A program made the position numbers and the translations under genes. 50,556 bases of DNA, taken from positions 1 through 50,556 of the forward strand of contig JASLNT010000095.1 in assembly GCA_030745875.1 (NCBI GenBank), read 5' to 3'. The first letter of the stretch is position 1. Each line of letters starts with the position of its first letter. This document shows positions 1-8,651 of this stretch, one piece after another. Source of the stretch: Phycisphaerae bacterium. GTDB lineage: Bacteria > Planctomycetota > Phycisphaerae > SM23-33. Under the pieces are notes generated by a model. That model was not told the origin of the DNA and ran no database searches. It was given only the letters and a program-made list of their open reading frames with translations.

Positions 1-41
1 TTTTACCACTCCGCCCGCCAAAGCGCATCTTGTTTTTTTTG

Positions 42-94
42 TGACGTGCGAACAAACGTTTTTGCGTCTGACGTGCGAATGAACGTTTTTGCGT
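42..94. repeat. Tandem direct repeat, two 26-bp copies with a 27-bp period
   Basis: Copy one is 42-67 and copy two is 69-94. They match at 24 of 26 positions, differing only in the middle (ACAA versus ATGA). Each copy starts TGACGTGCGAA and ends ACGTTTTTGCGT. Two near-identical copies about two and a half helical turns apart, roughly 220 bp before a regulatory gene, could be binding sites for a regulator. They could equally be the tail of an element that starts outside the window. Confidence 0.75.
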
Positions 95-105
95 ACTTTA
101 CGGTA

Positions 106-121
106 AAACCGCTTGCGGTTT
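106..121. other. Short perfect inverted repeat
   Basis: AAACCGC at 106-112 and GCGGTTT at 115-121 are exact reverse complements separated by TT. No T-tract follows on either strand, so it is not a canonical rho-independent terminator. It could be the end of a transcript entering from the left, or a small operator. Confidence 0.4.
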
Positions 122-310
122 CGCGCGCCGTTTGCACAGTCAGGCGCCCCGACCCCTCCCGATCACTAATAGAAACAACCACCTGACTTTCCCAGGCAAA
201 CGCATCGCACGCTCCACATCACCCATTTTTTATTGTCAGAATTCGATTTTTGCTTCAGCGCATCGGTGTTACCCTGAGTATATGTCAGTAGATACCACGG
301 GAAACATCTT

Positions 311-904
311 ATGGGTGATGATGCGAAACTAATGAAACTGCTCACCGGGGGGCAAAACGACGCCCTGACGACCCTGATCGACAAGTGGCGCCATCCGGTT
401 TGGACGTTTATTGACCGCATGTGCGGATACCTCGGACGAACTGACGATATCTTTCAGGACATCTGGATGCGGATATACCTATACCGCAGGAAATACAATC
501 CGGCGAAGAACTTCAAATCATACCTGTTTACCGTGGCGGTCAACTGCTGTCGAACTAACATCGCCAGGCACAGCACCCGGTCGGCGACGCCCCCTCCACA
601 CTCCGACGCTGCAATCCTCGACTCGCCATCGCCCCAGATCGACCCGCTTGACGCTCTGATCAACACCGAACAGTATCAACAGATCCGCCGCGCCGTCCAC
701 CGCCTCCCGGAGAAGCAGCGGACTGTCGTGCTTCTATATCTTCTATACGATTCGGACTATTCGCTCATTGCAGAGACACTCGGACTGAAACACGGTACGG
801 TCCGCAGCCACATGTCTCTGGCTTTGGGAAACCTGCGGCGCCTCTTAGTCCGCAAATCGCCCGCAAACGAACCCCTGGCGGAAGGTCAGGTGACTTATGA
901 ATAA
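311..904 (+). CDS. ECF-family RNA polymerase sigma factor
   Basis: This 197-residue protein has the two-domain layout of an extracytoplasmic-function sigma factor. Region 2 spans about residues 18-80, with the segment DDIFQDIWMRIY typical of the core-binding and -10-recognition helices. Region 4 spans about residues 120-175, with the LPEKQR segment leading into a helix-turn-helix (SLIAETLGLKHGTVRSHM). The linker is Pro/Ser-rich. The ATG at 311 gives a normal family length. The stop overlaps the start of the next gene by 8 bp (ATGAATAA), so the two are almost certainly translationally coupled. That arrangement is classic for an ECF factor and its membrane anti-sigma factor. The regulon cannot be read from the sequence. 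Confidence 0.9.
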   Translation: MGDDAKLMKLLTGGQNDALTTLIDKWRHPVWTFIDRMCGYLGRTDDIFQDIWMRIYLYRRKYNPAKNFKSYLFTVAVNCCRTNIARHSTRSATPPPHSDAAILDSPSPQIDPLDALINTEQYQQIRRAVHRLPEKQRTVVLLYLLYDSDYSLIAETLGLKHGTVRSHMSLALGNLRRLLVRKSPANEPLAEGQVTYE

Positions 905-3900
905 CACGCGACAAGACAATCTCGACAGAATGATGGACAAGTACGTCTACGGGCTGACCGAAGGGTACCAAATCGATCGCATCCGCTGGAAGATCGAGGA
1001 AGACCCCGAATGGCAACTCGCTTACGAGGAAGCTGTCGAACGCAAGCGACTGCTGGCGGGAACGGTGCGGATCGAAACATCCGACGCCCCGCCCGCCTCA
1101 GCAACCGCCGCCAGCGTCATCGCAGCCGCCGACACTATCTATAACGGTCGATTGCGCCGGCGAAAAATCCTCCGTCGGTTTTCCGGCGGTCTGGCGGCTG
1201 CGGCGACGATCCTGATCTCCGTGATGTGGCTCACGTACGCCGCGATCCGTCCGCCAACGCACACGGTGCGCCTGATCGGGCAGAACGAACTTATCAGCGG
1301 GTCTACGGTCTGGCTCAAGGCGGTCGTCACCGATCTGAACGACAACCCTTCGCCCAACATACCGGTCAACCTTGTGCTGACCGGAACCGGCCAGGCGGGC
1401 GATGTTCACCTGGCGTCGTGGACGACGGACTCAGCGGGATTCGCCAGCGGGCGGGTCCATCTTCCCGCGTGGGAGGGCGACTGCAAACTCACCGCTCGAG
1501 CGGGCGACAACCGTTTCCAACTCATCGGAGCCCCGATCGAACTGAAGCGGGCGTCCAGAGTGTATCTCGCCACCGACAAACCGATCTACCAGCCCGGGCA
1601 GACTATCCACATTCGGACGCTGGTCCTGCAAACCAGTTCGCTGAAACCCGACGCCGGGCGATCCGTCGACCTGACGGTGACCGACCCGGCGGGCAATTTG
1701 ATCTTTCGCGAAACACGGAAACTCAGCGAATACGGGCTGGCCTGGGCGGACCTGTCGCTGGATTCGCTGATAACCCCGGGCCGATACCGCATAACCGCAA
1801 CCGCCGGTGACGACGAAAGCGTGCAGACCGTAGAGATATCACACTACAAACTGCCCGCGTTCTCGGTGAAGATCTCCACCGACAAGCCCTACTACCGGCC
1901 GGGGCGAACGCTCACCGGAAAGGTGCGGCTGAAATACAACTTCGGCAAGCCGGTCAAGGGCGCCGAAGTCAAGCTGGAGTTGATAGACCGCACGCTCGGA
2001 CGGGCCAACAGCCTGCGAACCCTGACCGTCACCACCGGCGACAGCGGAGTGGCGGGATTCGAGATTCCGCTGCCCAAAACGCTCTTCGGCGCCGGGCGAG
2101 CCCAGCAGAGCGCACATATGCTCCTGACCGCAACAGCAACCGACAGCGCCGGGCAGGAAAACACCGGATTCAAAAACATACCGGTCTCCTCGGCGGACAT
2201 CCGCATAGCGGCTATTCCCGAAAGCGGTTCGATCGACAACAACGTGCCTGCGAGACTGTTTGTCGTCACCAGCTATCCCGACGGCAGGCCGGCAAGTACG
2301 ATTGTGGACATCCCCGGATTCTCTCGCAGCGTGCGCACTGACGCGGCGGGAGCGGCGGTGATTGAGCTGGACCGCCTGGCGCCTGATTTGACCATCACCG
2401 CCCGCGATGAGCGCGGACTCACCGGCCGGATCTCGATCAAACCGGCGGCGGCAAGCGATTCGTCGCTCGTGCTGCGTACGGACAGACCGATTTACATGGG
2501 CGGTCAGACGATGGCGGTCGAAGTCATCGGCGGAAAGAGCTCGCAAGTGTTCGTAGACGTGGTCAAAGACCGCCAGACCGTGCTGACCAGGTCCGTTGAA
2601 ATGAAGAACGGGCGAGGGACCGCAGCGATCGACATTCCGCCGATGCTCTCGGGCACATTGCGCCTGCATGCATACAAACTGGACACCGAAAGCCAGTGGG
2701 TCGGGCGAGACGCGGTGGTCATCGTAAAACAGGCCGGCGGGCTGAAGGTCGCCATCGCGTCCGACAAGGAAACTTACCGACCGGGGCGGGACGCCAAACT
2801 CAACTTCCGCGTGACTGACGCCGACGGCAAGCCCCAGGCGGCTGCAATCTCACTGGCGGGTGTGGATGAAGCGGTCTTCTCGCTCCAACAGGCCGCCCCG
2901 GGGCTCGAAGGGCTGCTCAACGGGCTGGACGAAGAGCTTCTGGTCCCCGCGATCGAGGTCCACGGTCTGTCGATGGCGATGATGCACAAGTCGACGCGAT
3001 ACGCTCAGGCGGTGGTGTCGGCGGCGGCTAATGAAGCGAGCGGGAGAGACAGGACCAACCCCAGGCCCAATTCCGACAACGCACTGCACTCGCTCGACGT
3101 GAACAACAAGGCCTCCGTAATGGGCGACTACCGCCGAGCCAAAACTAACGCCGAGGGCAGCGCCAAGAACGTAAGCTTCTGGGCGTCAATTGGGATCGCC
3201 GCAGCGCTTGTGTTCTTCGGCGTCTCGTTTGTCTCGGTGTCCAGGGACATGAATGTCCTCAAGGATATCAAGTGGGGACATGTTCTACTCCTGCTATTTG
3301 TAGTGGGCGTGCTTGTAATGATTGGCATGCCCACCACCGCGGGTTCTTCGGGCTCGAAGGAAGCCCGCGATGCGCCCCGAGCCTATGGTGATGGCAAGCT
3401 TGCTGCGGACCCTCTGTTTCGCGAAGACCACCGCGATAATATAGTGTGGCCCGACTCTCCCACACCCGAAACGATCGAAACCGCAACGAAATACCCCACC
3501 ATCTCCCAGCCCCAAGCCAAGCCTGTGCGGACACGGACGTATTTCCCCGAGACGATGCTCTGGCGACCGCAGATTATCACCGATCCGCAAGGGCGGGCGA
3601 ATCTCACCGTCCCGCTGGCCGACAGCATAACCACCTGGCGTTTAAGCGGTTCCGCCGTCAGCAAAACAGGGCGGCTCGGGCGGGTATCCGGTTCTGTCAA
3701 GGTGTTCCAACCGTTCTTCGTGGACGTAAACGCACCGACCGACCTGACACGCGGAGATGAAATCTCCATACCGCTTGTGCTCTACAACTACGCCGACAAA
3801 TCGCTGTCGGTCCAACTGCAATGCACCGGCGCAGATGGGCTGGTGATCGTCGGAACCGCGCCGAAGAACGTCAACGTAGATTCCGGTGAAGTCACGCGAG

Positions 3901-5603
3901 TAATGATTCGCGTAAAGGCCGACGCGATCGGCTCGGGGCTGCTCGAGATACTCGCCGTCAGCGACAATCTCAGCGACTCGATCCGACGCGAAATACGCAT
4001 CGCCCCTCCGGGACGCCCCGCCTCGGCAGTGGTCAACGGAGTGCTGACCGATGGGCAACAGACAATAAACGTCCCAATCCCCGACGACGCCGTCGACGGA
4101 AGCGTTGCGATGCGATTGAAGCTCTATCCCAGCACGTTCAGCGAACTGATGGACGGGCTCGAGGGCGTATTCCGCCAACCCAGCGGATGTTTCGAGCAAA
4201 CATCGTCGACAACATATCCCAACGTGATGGCGCTGTCGTATATGCGGGCCAACGGGCTGGACAGTCCCGAAACCGCCGCCAAGGCCGCACGGTACATCCA
4301 GATGGGATACCAGCGGCTGCTGACCTTCGAAATCAAGGGAGGCGGGTTCGATTGGTTCGGACGCGGGCCGGCGAACGTCGTGCTGACGGCGTACGGGCTA
4401 ATGGAGTTCGCCGACATGGCGAAAGTTCACAATGTGGACCCGAAGCTCCTGGAACGGACGGCCCGGTGGCTCGGTCAGCAGCAAACCGCCGACGGGGCGT
4501 GGCGATTCAGCCCGGGATGCTTCCACGAACCATTCACCGGCCGCGACAACAGCGAACTGGCGATCACCGCGTACGTAACGTGGGCCATTGCGGGCGGCGC
4601 CCCCCACCACCCGGCCGCCGTGCGCGGAGCCGACTACATCGCCAAACGGACCGACAAGATATCCAATGACTACACGCTGGCGCTGTGCGCCAATGCGCTG
4701 AGGGCGGCTGGGGCCCACGGCGCAAGCGAGCTGATCCGGAGCCTGGAGACTAAGGTCAGACGCGTCGGGAAGAACCAGGCGTACTGGTCCGCGGGCGGAG
4801 GCTCCAACGACATTCGAGCGACCGCACTGGCGATCCTGGCGATGCGAGGCGACAAGCGATACGCCGCTGTAGTCTCAGACGCCCTGCGATGGCTCGCGGG
4901 CAAGCGCGATCCGTCGGGAACGTGGGGCGCCACGCAATCGACAATTATGGCTCTCAAGGCGATTACCGAAGGAGCCCCGAAAGCAGGCGGCAGGCGAGAC
5001 GCCGACGCCAGACTGACGATAGGCTCGTCCGGATCGAACGCTGCTCCGGCGGTGCTGAACATCCCGGCCGCCAAGTCAGACGCCGTGCACACCGCCGCCA
5101 TCGCCCGCCCCGCCGGCGACGGACCAGTGCAACTGAACGTAAACGCACAGGGAGCCGACGGACTGCCCTACCAGGTGGTCGTTCACTACTACACGCAAAG
5201 GCCCGCAACGCCCGCGGAGGCGCCCGTGCGGATCACGGTCGACTACGACCGGTCGAACCTGCAAGTCGGACAGACCGTCACCGTGACGGCTGCAATCACC
5301 AACACGGCGCCGAACACCGCGAACATGCTGCTGGCGGACGTCGGAACGCCCCCGGGATTCTCAGTAGACGCCTCCAGCCTCGAAAAACTCCTCGCCGCAG
5401 GCAAGATCGAACGCTACACCGTCACATCGCGCGGAGTAATCTTCTACATAACCAGACTGAACGCTCGGAAGAAACTCACGCTCCAATACCGAATGACCGC
5501 AAAACTGCCCCTGAAAGCACAAACCGCTCCGACCACTGTATACCCCTACTACGAACCGCAACAACTCTCAGCGGCAGAGCCTGCGACATTCATTGTGCAA
5601 TAA
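897..5603 (+). CDS. Alpha-2-macroglobulin-family membrane protein with anti-sigma-like cytoplasmic head
   Basis: The protein has 1568 residues. Residues 1-90 are a hydrophilic, probably cytoplasmic segment with no signal peptide. A membrane helix follows at about 97-117. Macroglobulin domains follow: MG2 is recognisable by TDKPIYQPGQ near 226, and GVDEAVFSL near 655 belongs to the bait-region domain. A second hydrophobic pair lies at about 761-782 and 793-811. The A2M domain starts near YFPETMLWRP (about 881). The thioester motif is Cys1098-Phe-Glu-Gln1101, keeping the Cys and Gln that form the internal thioester. An alpha/alpha-toroid thioester domain follows to about 1390, then a receptor-binding-like domain at the C-terminus. 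Macroglobulins trap proteases after bait cleavage. The coupling to the sigma factor and the N-terminal topology suggest the head is an anti-sigma domain, which is inference. No pbpC-type partner is nearby. Confidence 0.88.
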   Translation: MNNTRQDNLDRMMDKYVYGLTEGYQIDRIRWKIEEDPEWQLAYEEAVERKRLLAGTVRIETSDAPPASATAASVIAAADTIYNGRLRRRKILRRFSGGLAAAATILISVMWLTYAAIRPPTHTVRLIGQNELISGSTVWLKAVVTDLNDNPSPNIPVNLVLTGTGQAGDVHLASWTTDSAGFASGRVHLPAWEGDCKLTARAGDNRFQLIGAPIELKRASRVYLATDKPIYQPGQTIHIRTLVLQTSSLKPDAGRSVDLTVTDPAGNLIFRETRKLSEYGLAWADLSLDSLITPGRYRITATAGDDESVQTVEISHYKLPAFSVKISTDKPYYRPGRTLTGKVRLKYNFGKPVKGAEVKLELIDRTLGRANSLRTLTVTTGDSGVAGFEIPLPKTLFGAGRAQQSAHMLLTATATDSAGQENTGFKNIPVSSADIRIAAIPESGSIDNNVPARLFVVTSYPDGRPASTIVDIPGFSRSVRTDAAGAAVIELDRLAPDLTITARDERGLTGRISIKPAAASDSSLVLRTDRPIYMGGQTMAVEVIGGKSSQVFVDVVKDRQTVLTRSVEMKNGRGTAAIDIPPMLSGTLRLHAYKLDTESQWVGRDAVVIVKQAGGLKVAIASDKETYRPGRDAKLNFRVTDADGKPQAAAISLAGVDEAVFSLQQAAPGLEGLLNGLDEELLVPAIEVHGLSMAMMHKSTRYAQAVVSAAANEASGRDRTNPRPNSDNALHSLDVNNKASVMGDYRRAKTNAEGSAKNVSFWASIGIAAALVFFGVSFVSVSRDMNVLKDIKWGHVLLLLFVVGVLVMIGMPTTAGSSGSKEARDAPRAYGDGKLAADPLFREDHRDNIVWPDSPTPETIETATKYPTISQPQAKPVRTRTYFPETMLWRPQIITDPQGRANLTVPLADSITTWRLSGSAVSKTGRLGRVSGSVKVFQPFFVDVNAPTDLTRGDEISIPLVLYNYADKSLSVQLQCTGADGLVIVGTAPKNVNVDSGEVTRVMIRVKADAIGSGLLEILAVSDNLSDSIRREIRIAPPGRPASAVVNGVLTDGQQTINVPIPDDAVDGSVAMRLKLYPSTFSELMDGLEGVFRQPSGCFEQTSSTTYPNVMALSYMRANGLDSPETAAKAARYIQMGYQRLLTFEIKGGGFDWFGRGPANVVLTAYGLMEFADMAKVHNVDPKLLERTARWLGQQQTADGAWRFSPGCFHEPFTGRDNSELAITAYVTWAIAGGAPHHPAAVRGADYIAKRTDKISNDYTLALCANALRAAGAHGASELIRSLETKVRRVGKNQAYWSAGGGSNDIRATALAILAMRGDKRYAAVVSDALRWLAGKRDPSGTWGATQSTIMALKAITEGAPKAGGRRDADARLTIGSSGSNAAPAVLNIPAAKSDAVHTAAIARPAGDGPVQLNVNAQGADGLPYQVVVHYYTQRPATPAEAPVRITVDYDRSNLQVGQTVTVTAAITNTAPNTANMLLADVGTPPGFSVDASSLEKLLAAGKIERYTVTSRGVIFYITRLNARKKLTLQYRMTAKLPLKAQTAPTTVYPYYEPQQLSAAEPATFIVQ

Positions 5604-5920
5604 ATACTTGCTATTACATGACTAACAGGCATGCAACACCTGTGAACATACCAAACGGTTCTTTGGGACGCCCGATAAGCAATATCACAGCAATAGCGAC
5701 CCCTAACACGTTTTCATGTAAGCAGTTCCGCCACACATCCAGTCGACGGGCGATCTCTGCGATAGAGATTCACACGTTCACACCAAAGCCCGCCGACAGC
5801 AATACGCAGGCTCGGACCACACATCCCGCAGCGCAGGATCATCCCCGCAACAACGTTCCGCACCGCCGCTTATCAATCCATATGTATTCATATCTCCTGC
5901 AAGACTGTTTCTCCCGCGCT
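5604..5920. other. Intergenic region between the macroglobulin gene and the arg operon
   Basis: No supported gene is present; open frames on both strands are continuations or mirrors of the neighbouring genes. One small inverted repeat (ATCTCT at 5753-5758, AGAGAT at 5764-5769) is visible. No strong terminator follows the macroglobulin stop. The regulatory part of this gap lies further right, at 5921-6034. Confidence 0.5.
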
Positions 5921-5962
5921 GGTTCACACTCGCCGGAACTGTGAACCATTTGTGAACCATTT
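5921..5962. promoter_or_regulatory. Putative operator: GTGAACC direct repeat plus inverted copy upstream of argB
   Basis: GTGAACCATTT occurs twice back to back at 5941-5951 and 5952-5962, an 11-bp period (one helical turn). An inverted copy, GGTTCAC, lies at 5921-5927. The same double repeat (TGTGAACCA, then TTGTGAACCA after one variable base) is found at 42247-42266, upstream of the FMN-binding protein gene. The motif ends 112 bp before the argB ATG here and 111 bp before the ATG there. It lies about 45 bp upstream of the argB -35 box, a position that suits an activator. The binding protein is unknown. Confidence 0.55.
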
Positions 5963-6005
5963 GCGACACCTCACCGCCCGGGGAATTCTTTGCACACCAT
6001 TGGCC

Positions 6006-6034
6006 TTGACGCAACGTTGCTGCGCGGGTATTTT
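6006..6034 (+). promoter_or_regulatory. Sigma70-type promoter of the argB operon
   Basis: TTGACG at 6006-6011 and TATTTT at 6029-6034 are separated by 17 bp. The start of the spacer contains a perfect 10-bp palindrome, GCAACGTTGC (6011-6020), which could be an operator. Transcription would start near 6041, giving a leader of about 30 nt before the argB start. Confidence 0.65.
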
Positions 6035-6071
6035 TATGGATTCCCCATACGGGAATTATGAGGCAGGAACT

Positions 6072-6944
6072 ATGGACCAAGCCATAAGCAAAGCACAAAC
6101 GCTGATCGAAGCGTTGGGATATATACAGCGGTTTGCGGGCAAAATCGTCGTGATAAAGCTCGGCGGATCGGTTATGGAGAGCGAGGAAACCCTCACGCAC
6201 ATTATGACCGACGTGGTGTTCATGAACACTGTGGGCATGCGACCGGTTATCGTTCACGGCGGAGGCAAGGCGATATCGCAGGCGATGACGGAAAGCGGGC
6301 TGGAAGTCCAGTTCGTCCAGGGACGTCGATATACCGACCAGCGGACCCTTACCGTTGTGGAACACGTCCTTTGCAATACAATTAACAACCATCTGTCTGA
6401 GGTGATTGAGCAGCTTGGCTCAAAAGCGATGAGCCTGCACACGCTGAGCAGCTGTGTCCTGTTCGGCCGGAAACTGTTCCTGGACGACGACGGAAAGAAG
6501 GTTGATCTCGGGGCCGTTGGCGAGATTACCAACGTGAACTCCAAGCTGGTGGAACTGCTGTGCGAGGCGGACACCGTCCCTGTAATCGCCCCGCTGGCCA
6601 GAGACAATACAGGCGCCAAACTCAACTGCAACGCCGACACCGCCGCAGGAGAAGTGGCCGCCGCCCTGAAGGCCAACAAGTTCGTAGTAGTCTCCGACAC
6701 GCACGGAATCCGGAAGGATGTGGACGATCCCGATTCGGTCATCACCTCGGCCAGCGAAACCGATATCCGGGCGATGATCGATGACGGAACAATATCCACG
6801 GGTATGCTGCCCAAAGTGGCCGCATGCCTGCGGGCGCTCGATGCAGGCGTACCAAGAGCACACATTATAGACGGACGATTCAGCCATTCGCTCCTGCTCG
6901 AGATATTCTCGGACCGTGGAGTCGGAACACTTATCCAGAAATGA
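6072..6944 (+). CDS. argB: Acetylglutamate kinase
   Basis: This enzyme phosphorylates N-acetyl-L-glutamate, the second step of arginine biosynthesis. The 290-residue protein is an amino-acid-kinase-fold protein: KLGGSVM near residue 29 is the phosphate-binding Lys-Gly-Gly, VHGGGKAI near 60 is the second glycine loop, and NCNADTAAGEVAAAL marks the nucleotide-binding half. I chose the ATG at 6072 because AGGCAGGA lies just before it and because the length then matches the family. The frame is open further upstream to 5952, but that would run through the promoter. argF follows after 31 bp, which supports the call. Confidence 0.93.
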   Translation: MDQAISKAQTLIEALGYIQRFAGKIVVIKLGGSVMESEETLTHIMTDVVFMNTVGMRPVIVHGGGKAISQAMTESGLEVQFVQGRRYTDQRTLTVVEHVLCNTINNHLSEVIEQLGSKAMSLHTLSSCVLFGRKLFLDDDGKKVDLGAVGEITNVNSKLVELLCEADTVPVIAPLARDNTGAKLNCNADTAAGEVAAALKANKFVVVSDTHGIRKDVDDPDSVITSASETDIRAMIDDGTISTGMLPKVAACLRALDAGVPRAHIIDGRFSHSLLLEIFSDRGVGTLIQK

Positions 6945-6975
6945 CGCGAAAAACGCGTTGTAAGAAGTGCACAAA

Positions 6976-7905
6976 ATGCAAAAAGACTTCATAAGCATAG
7001 CAGATTTGAGCGGCGAGCAGGTTCGCCGGCTCATCGACCAGGCAATCGCGGACAAAGCCCGTTTTCGCGCCGGAGAGCTTGAGGCCTCGCTGAACCGACG
7101 AACACTGGCGATGATCTTCGAAAAGCCCTCGCTGCGAACTCGCGTCAGTTTCGAGACGGCGATGACGCAACTCGGCGGACACGCGATCTATCTGGCCCCG
7201 GCGGATATAGGTCTGGGCAGCAGAGAACCGGTCATCGACATCGCCCGCGTGCTTGGACGCATGTGCGACGGCGTGATGGCCCGCACGTTCGCCCACGACA
7301 CGGTCGTGCAACTCGCACAACACGCGCCTGTCCCGGTCATCAACGCCCTGAGCGACATGCTGCACCCCTGCCAGGCGATGGCCGATCTGATGACCGTACA
7401 GGAGCACTTCGGGTCGCTGGAAGGCAAAACACTGCTCTTCGTGGGCGACGGCAATAACGTGGCGTGCAGTTTGGCGATGGCGTGCGCCAAGGTCGGGATG
7501 GAGTTTATTCTGGCGTGTCCGGAAGGCTATCCAATGCCTGCGGAAGCTGTCGAATCTGTCCGAAATGAAGGCGGACCGGACTGCTGCACGATTACCTCCG
7601 ACGCCAAAACCGCAGCCGAGCGGAGCAACATACTCTATACTGACACGTGGGTGTCGATGGGCCAGGAAGACGAGAAACAGCAGCGAATCAAGGACTTCGG
7701 GGACTTCAAGATCGATTCTGAACTCCTGGCCGCCGCACCCGGCGACGCTATCGTCATGCATTGCCTGCCAGCATATCGCGGCCTTGAGATCACCGATGAC
7801 GTATTCGAAGCCCATGCCGAAACTATCATGAACGAGGCCGAAAATCGCCTCCACTTCCAGAGAACGCTTCTGCATACGCTGATTGCGGACGGAGGGATCG
7901 GCTAG
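6976..7905 (+). CDS. argF: Ornithine carbamoyltransferase
   Basis: This enzyme joins carbamoyl phosphate and ornithine to give citrulline. The 309-residue product carries the family signatures: EKPSLRTRVSFE (carbamoyl-phosphate loop, S-x-R-T-R), HPCQAMADLMT, DTWVSMGQE and HCLPAYRG. The last reads HCLPAHRG in many relatives, so the His-to-Tyr change is a small oddity beside the catalytic Cys. A GTG lies at 6967, but the ATG at 6976 is favoured because AAGAAG sits about 8 nt before it. The gene forms an operon with argB. DTWVSMGQE argues for ornithine rather than aspartate carbamoyltransferase. Confidence 0.93.
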   Translation: MQKDFISIADLSGEQVRRLIDQAIADKARFRAGELEASLNRRTLAMIFEKPSLRTRVSFETAMTQLGGHAIYLAPADIGLGSREPVIDIARVLGRMCDGVMARTFAHDTVVQLAQHAPVPVINALSDMLHPCQAMADLMTVQEHFGSLEGKTLLFVGDGNNVACSLAMACAKVGMEFILACPEGYPMPAEAVESVRNEGGPDCCTITSDAKTAAERSNILYTDTWVSMGQEDEKQQRIKDFGDFKIDSELLAAAPGDAIVMHCLPAYRGLEITDDVFEAHAETIMNEAENRLHFQRTLLHTLIADGGIG

Positions 7906-7919
7906 TCGCGGTAAGGAAT

Positions 7920-8651
7920 ATGGCGAAAATGAAACGACATGACGGCAGGCGGGCGAACCAACTGCGACCTGTAACCATAACGCCCGGATTCGTCGGCAGC
8001 GCGGACGGATCGTGCCTGATAGAGACAGGCGGTACGCGGGTTATCTGCACGGCGAGCCTTTCGCCCGGGCTGCCGAAGTGGCGGGAGGGATCCGGGCTGG
8101 GATGGCTGACCGCGGAGTACGGAATGCTGCCCGCATCGACAGGACGTCGCAAGAAGCGACCGACTCTCAAACCCGACAGCCGCGCCACCGAGATTCAAAG
8201 GCTGATCGGACGCGTCGTTCGCAACGTGGTCCGATTCGACCGCCTTGGCGAAAACACGCTCCATCTGGACTGCGACGTTCTGGAGGCCGACGGCGGGACC
8301 CGAACGGCGGCGATAACCGGAGCTTACGTAGCCGCTGCGATCGCAAACCACCGCTGCGCCGAGCAGGACCGCTGCAAACCGCGGGCGATCGTCGGGCAGG
8401 CGGCGGCGATATCGGTGGGAATAGTGGATGGGGAAGTCCTGCTGGACCTGGACTACTCCGAAGATTCCCGAGCCGAAGTGGACATGAATGTCGCGATGCT
8501 GGGCAACGGTAAGTTCGTCGAGGTGCAGGGCTCGGCTGAGCGGGCGCCTTTTACTGGCCAGCAGCTTGACAATATGCTTACAATGGCTCGAAAGGGTATT
8601 GGAAAACTCGTAAGAATCCAGCGACAGGCGATACGGGAAGGCGTCAAATGA
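7920..8651 (+). CDS. rph: Ribonuclease PH
   Basis: RNase PH is a phosphorolytic 3'-to-5' exoribonuclease that trims tRNA 3' ends and works as a hexamer. The 243-residue protein has the full set of family motifs: KRHDGRRANQLRP at the N-terminus, LDCDVLEADGGTRTAAITG in the middle, DLDYSEDSRAEVDMNV, then FVEVQGSAERAPF. Length is normal. The start follows a GTAAGGA ribosome-binding site, 14 bp after the argF stop. The stop overlaps the next gene by ATGA. The rph-lipoprotein-rdgB order resembles the common bacterial pairing of rph with rdgB. Confidence 0.95.
   Translation: MAKMKRHDGRRANQLRPVTITPGFVGSADGSCLIETGGTRVICTASLSPGLPKWREGSGLGWLTAEYGMLPASTGRRKKRPTLKPDSRATEIQRLIGRVVRNVVRFDRLGENTLHLDCDVLEADGGTRTAAITGAYVAAAIANHRCAEQDRCKPRAIVGQAAAISVGIVDGEVLLDLDYSEDSRAEVDMNVAMLGNGKFVEVQGSAERAPFTGQQLDNMLTMARKGIGKLVRIQRQAIREGVK

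Larger units (their letters stand above)
1..310. other. Non-coding leader upstream of the sigma factor gene
   Basis: No convincing gene lies here. The stretch is richer in A and T than the rest of the window. It holds a 26-bp direct repeat (42-94), a short perfect hairpin (106-121) and an AT-rich segment before the sigma factor start. I could not assign a standard -35/-10 pair. If the downstream sigma factor is autoregulated, as many ECF factors are, its own promoter type would not match the sigma70 consensus. This last point is inference. Confidence 0.6.

Noticed and set aside
5941..5962. A CRP/FNR-type site
   Set aside because: Those sites are palindromic (TGTGA-N6-TCACA). The motif here is a direct repeat with an 11-bp period.
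5778..6392. A 204-residue minus-strand frame crossing the argB promoter region
   Set aside because: More than half mirrors argB, it shows no domain, and it would span a strong promoter and operator motif on the other strand.
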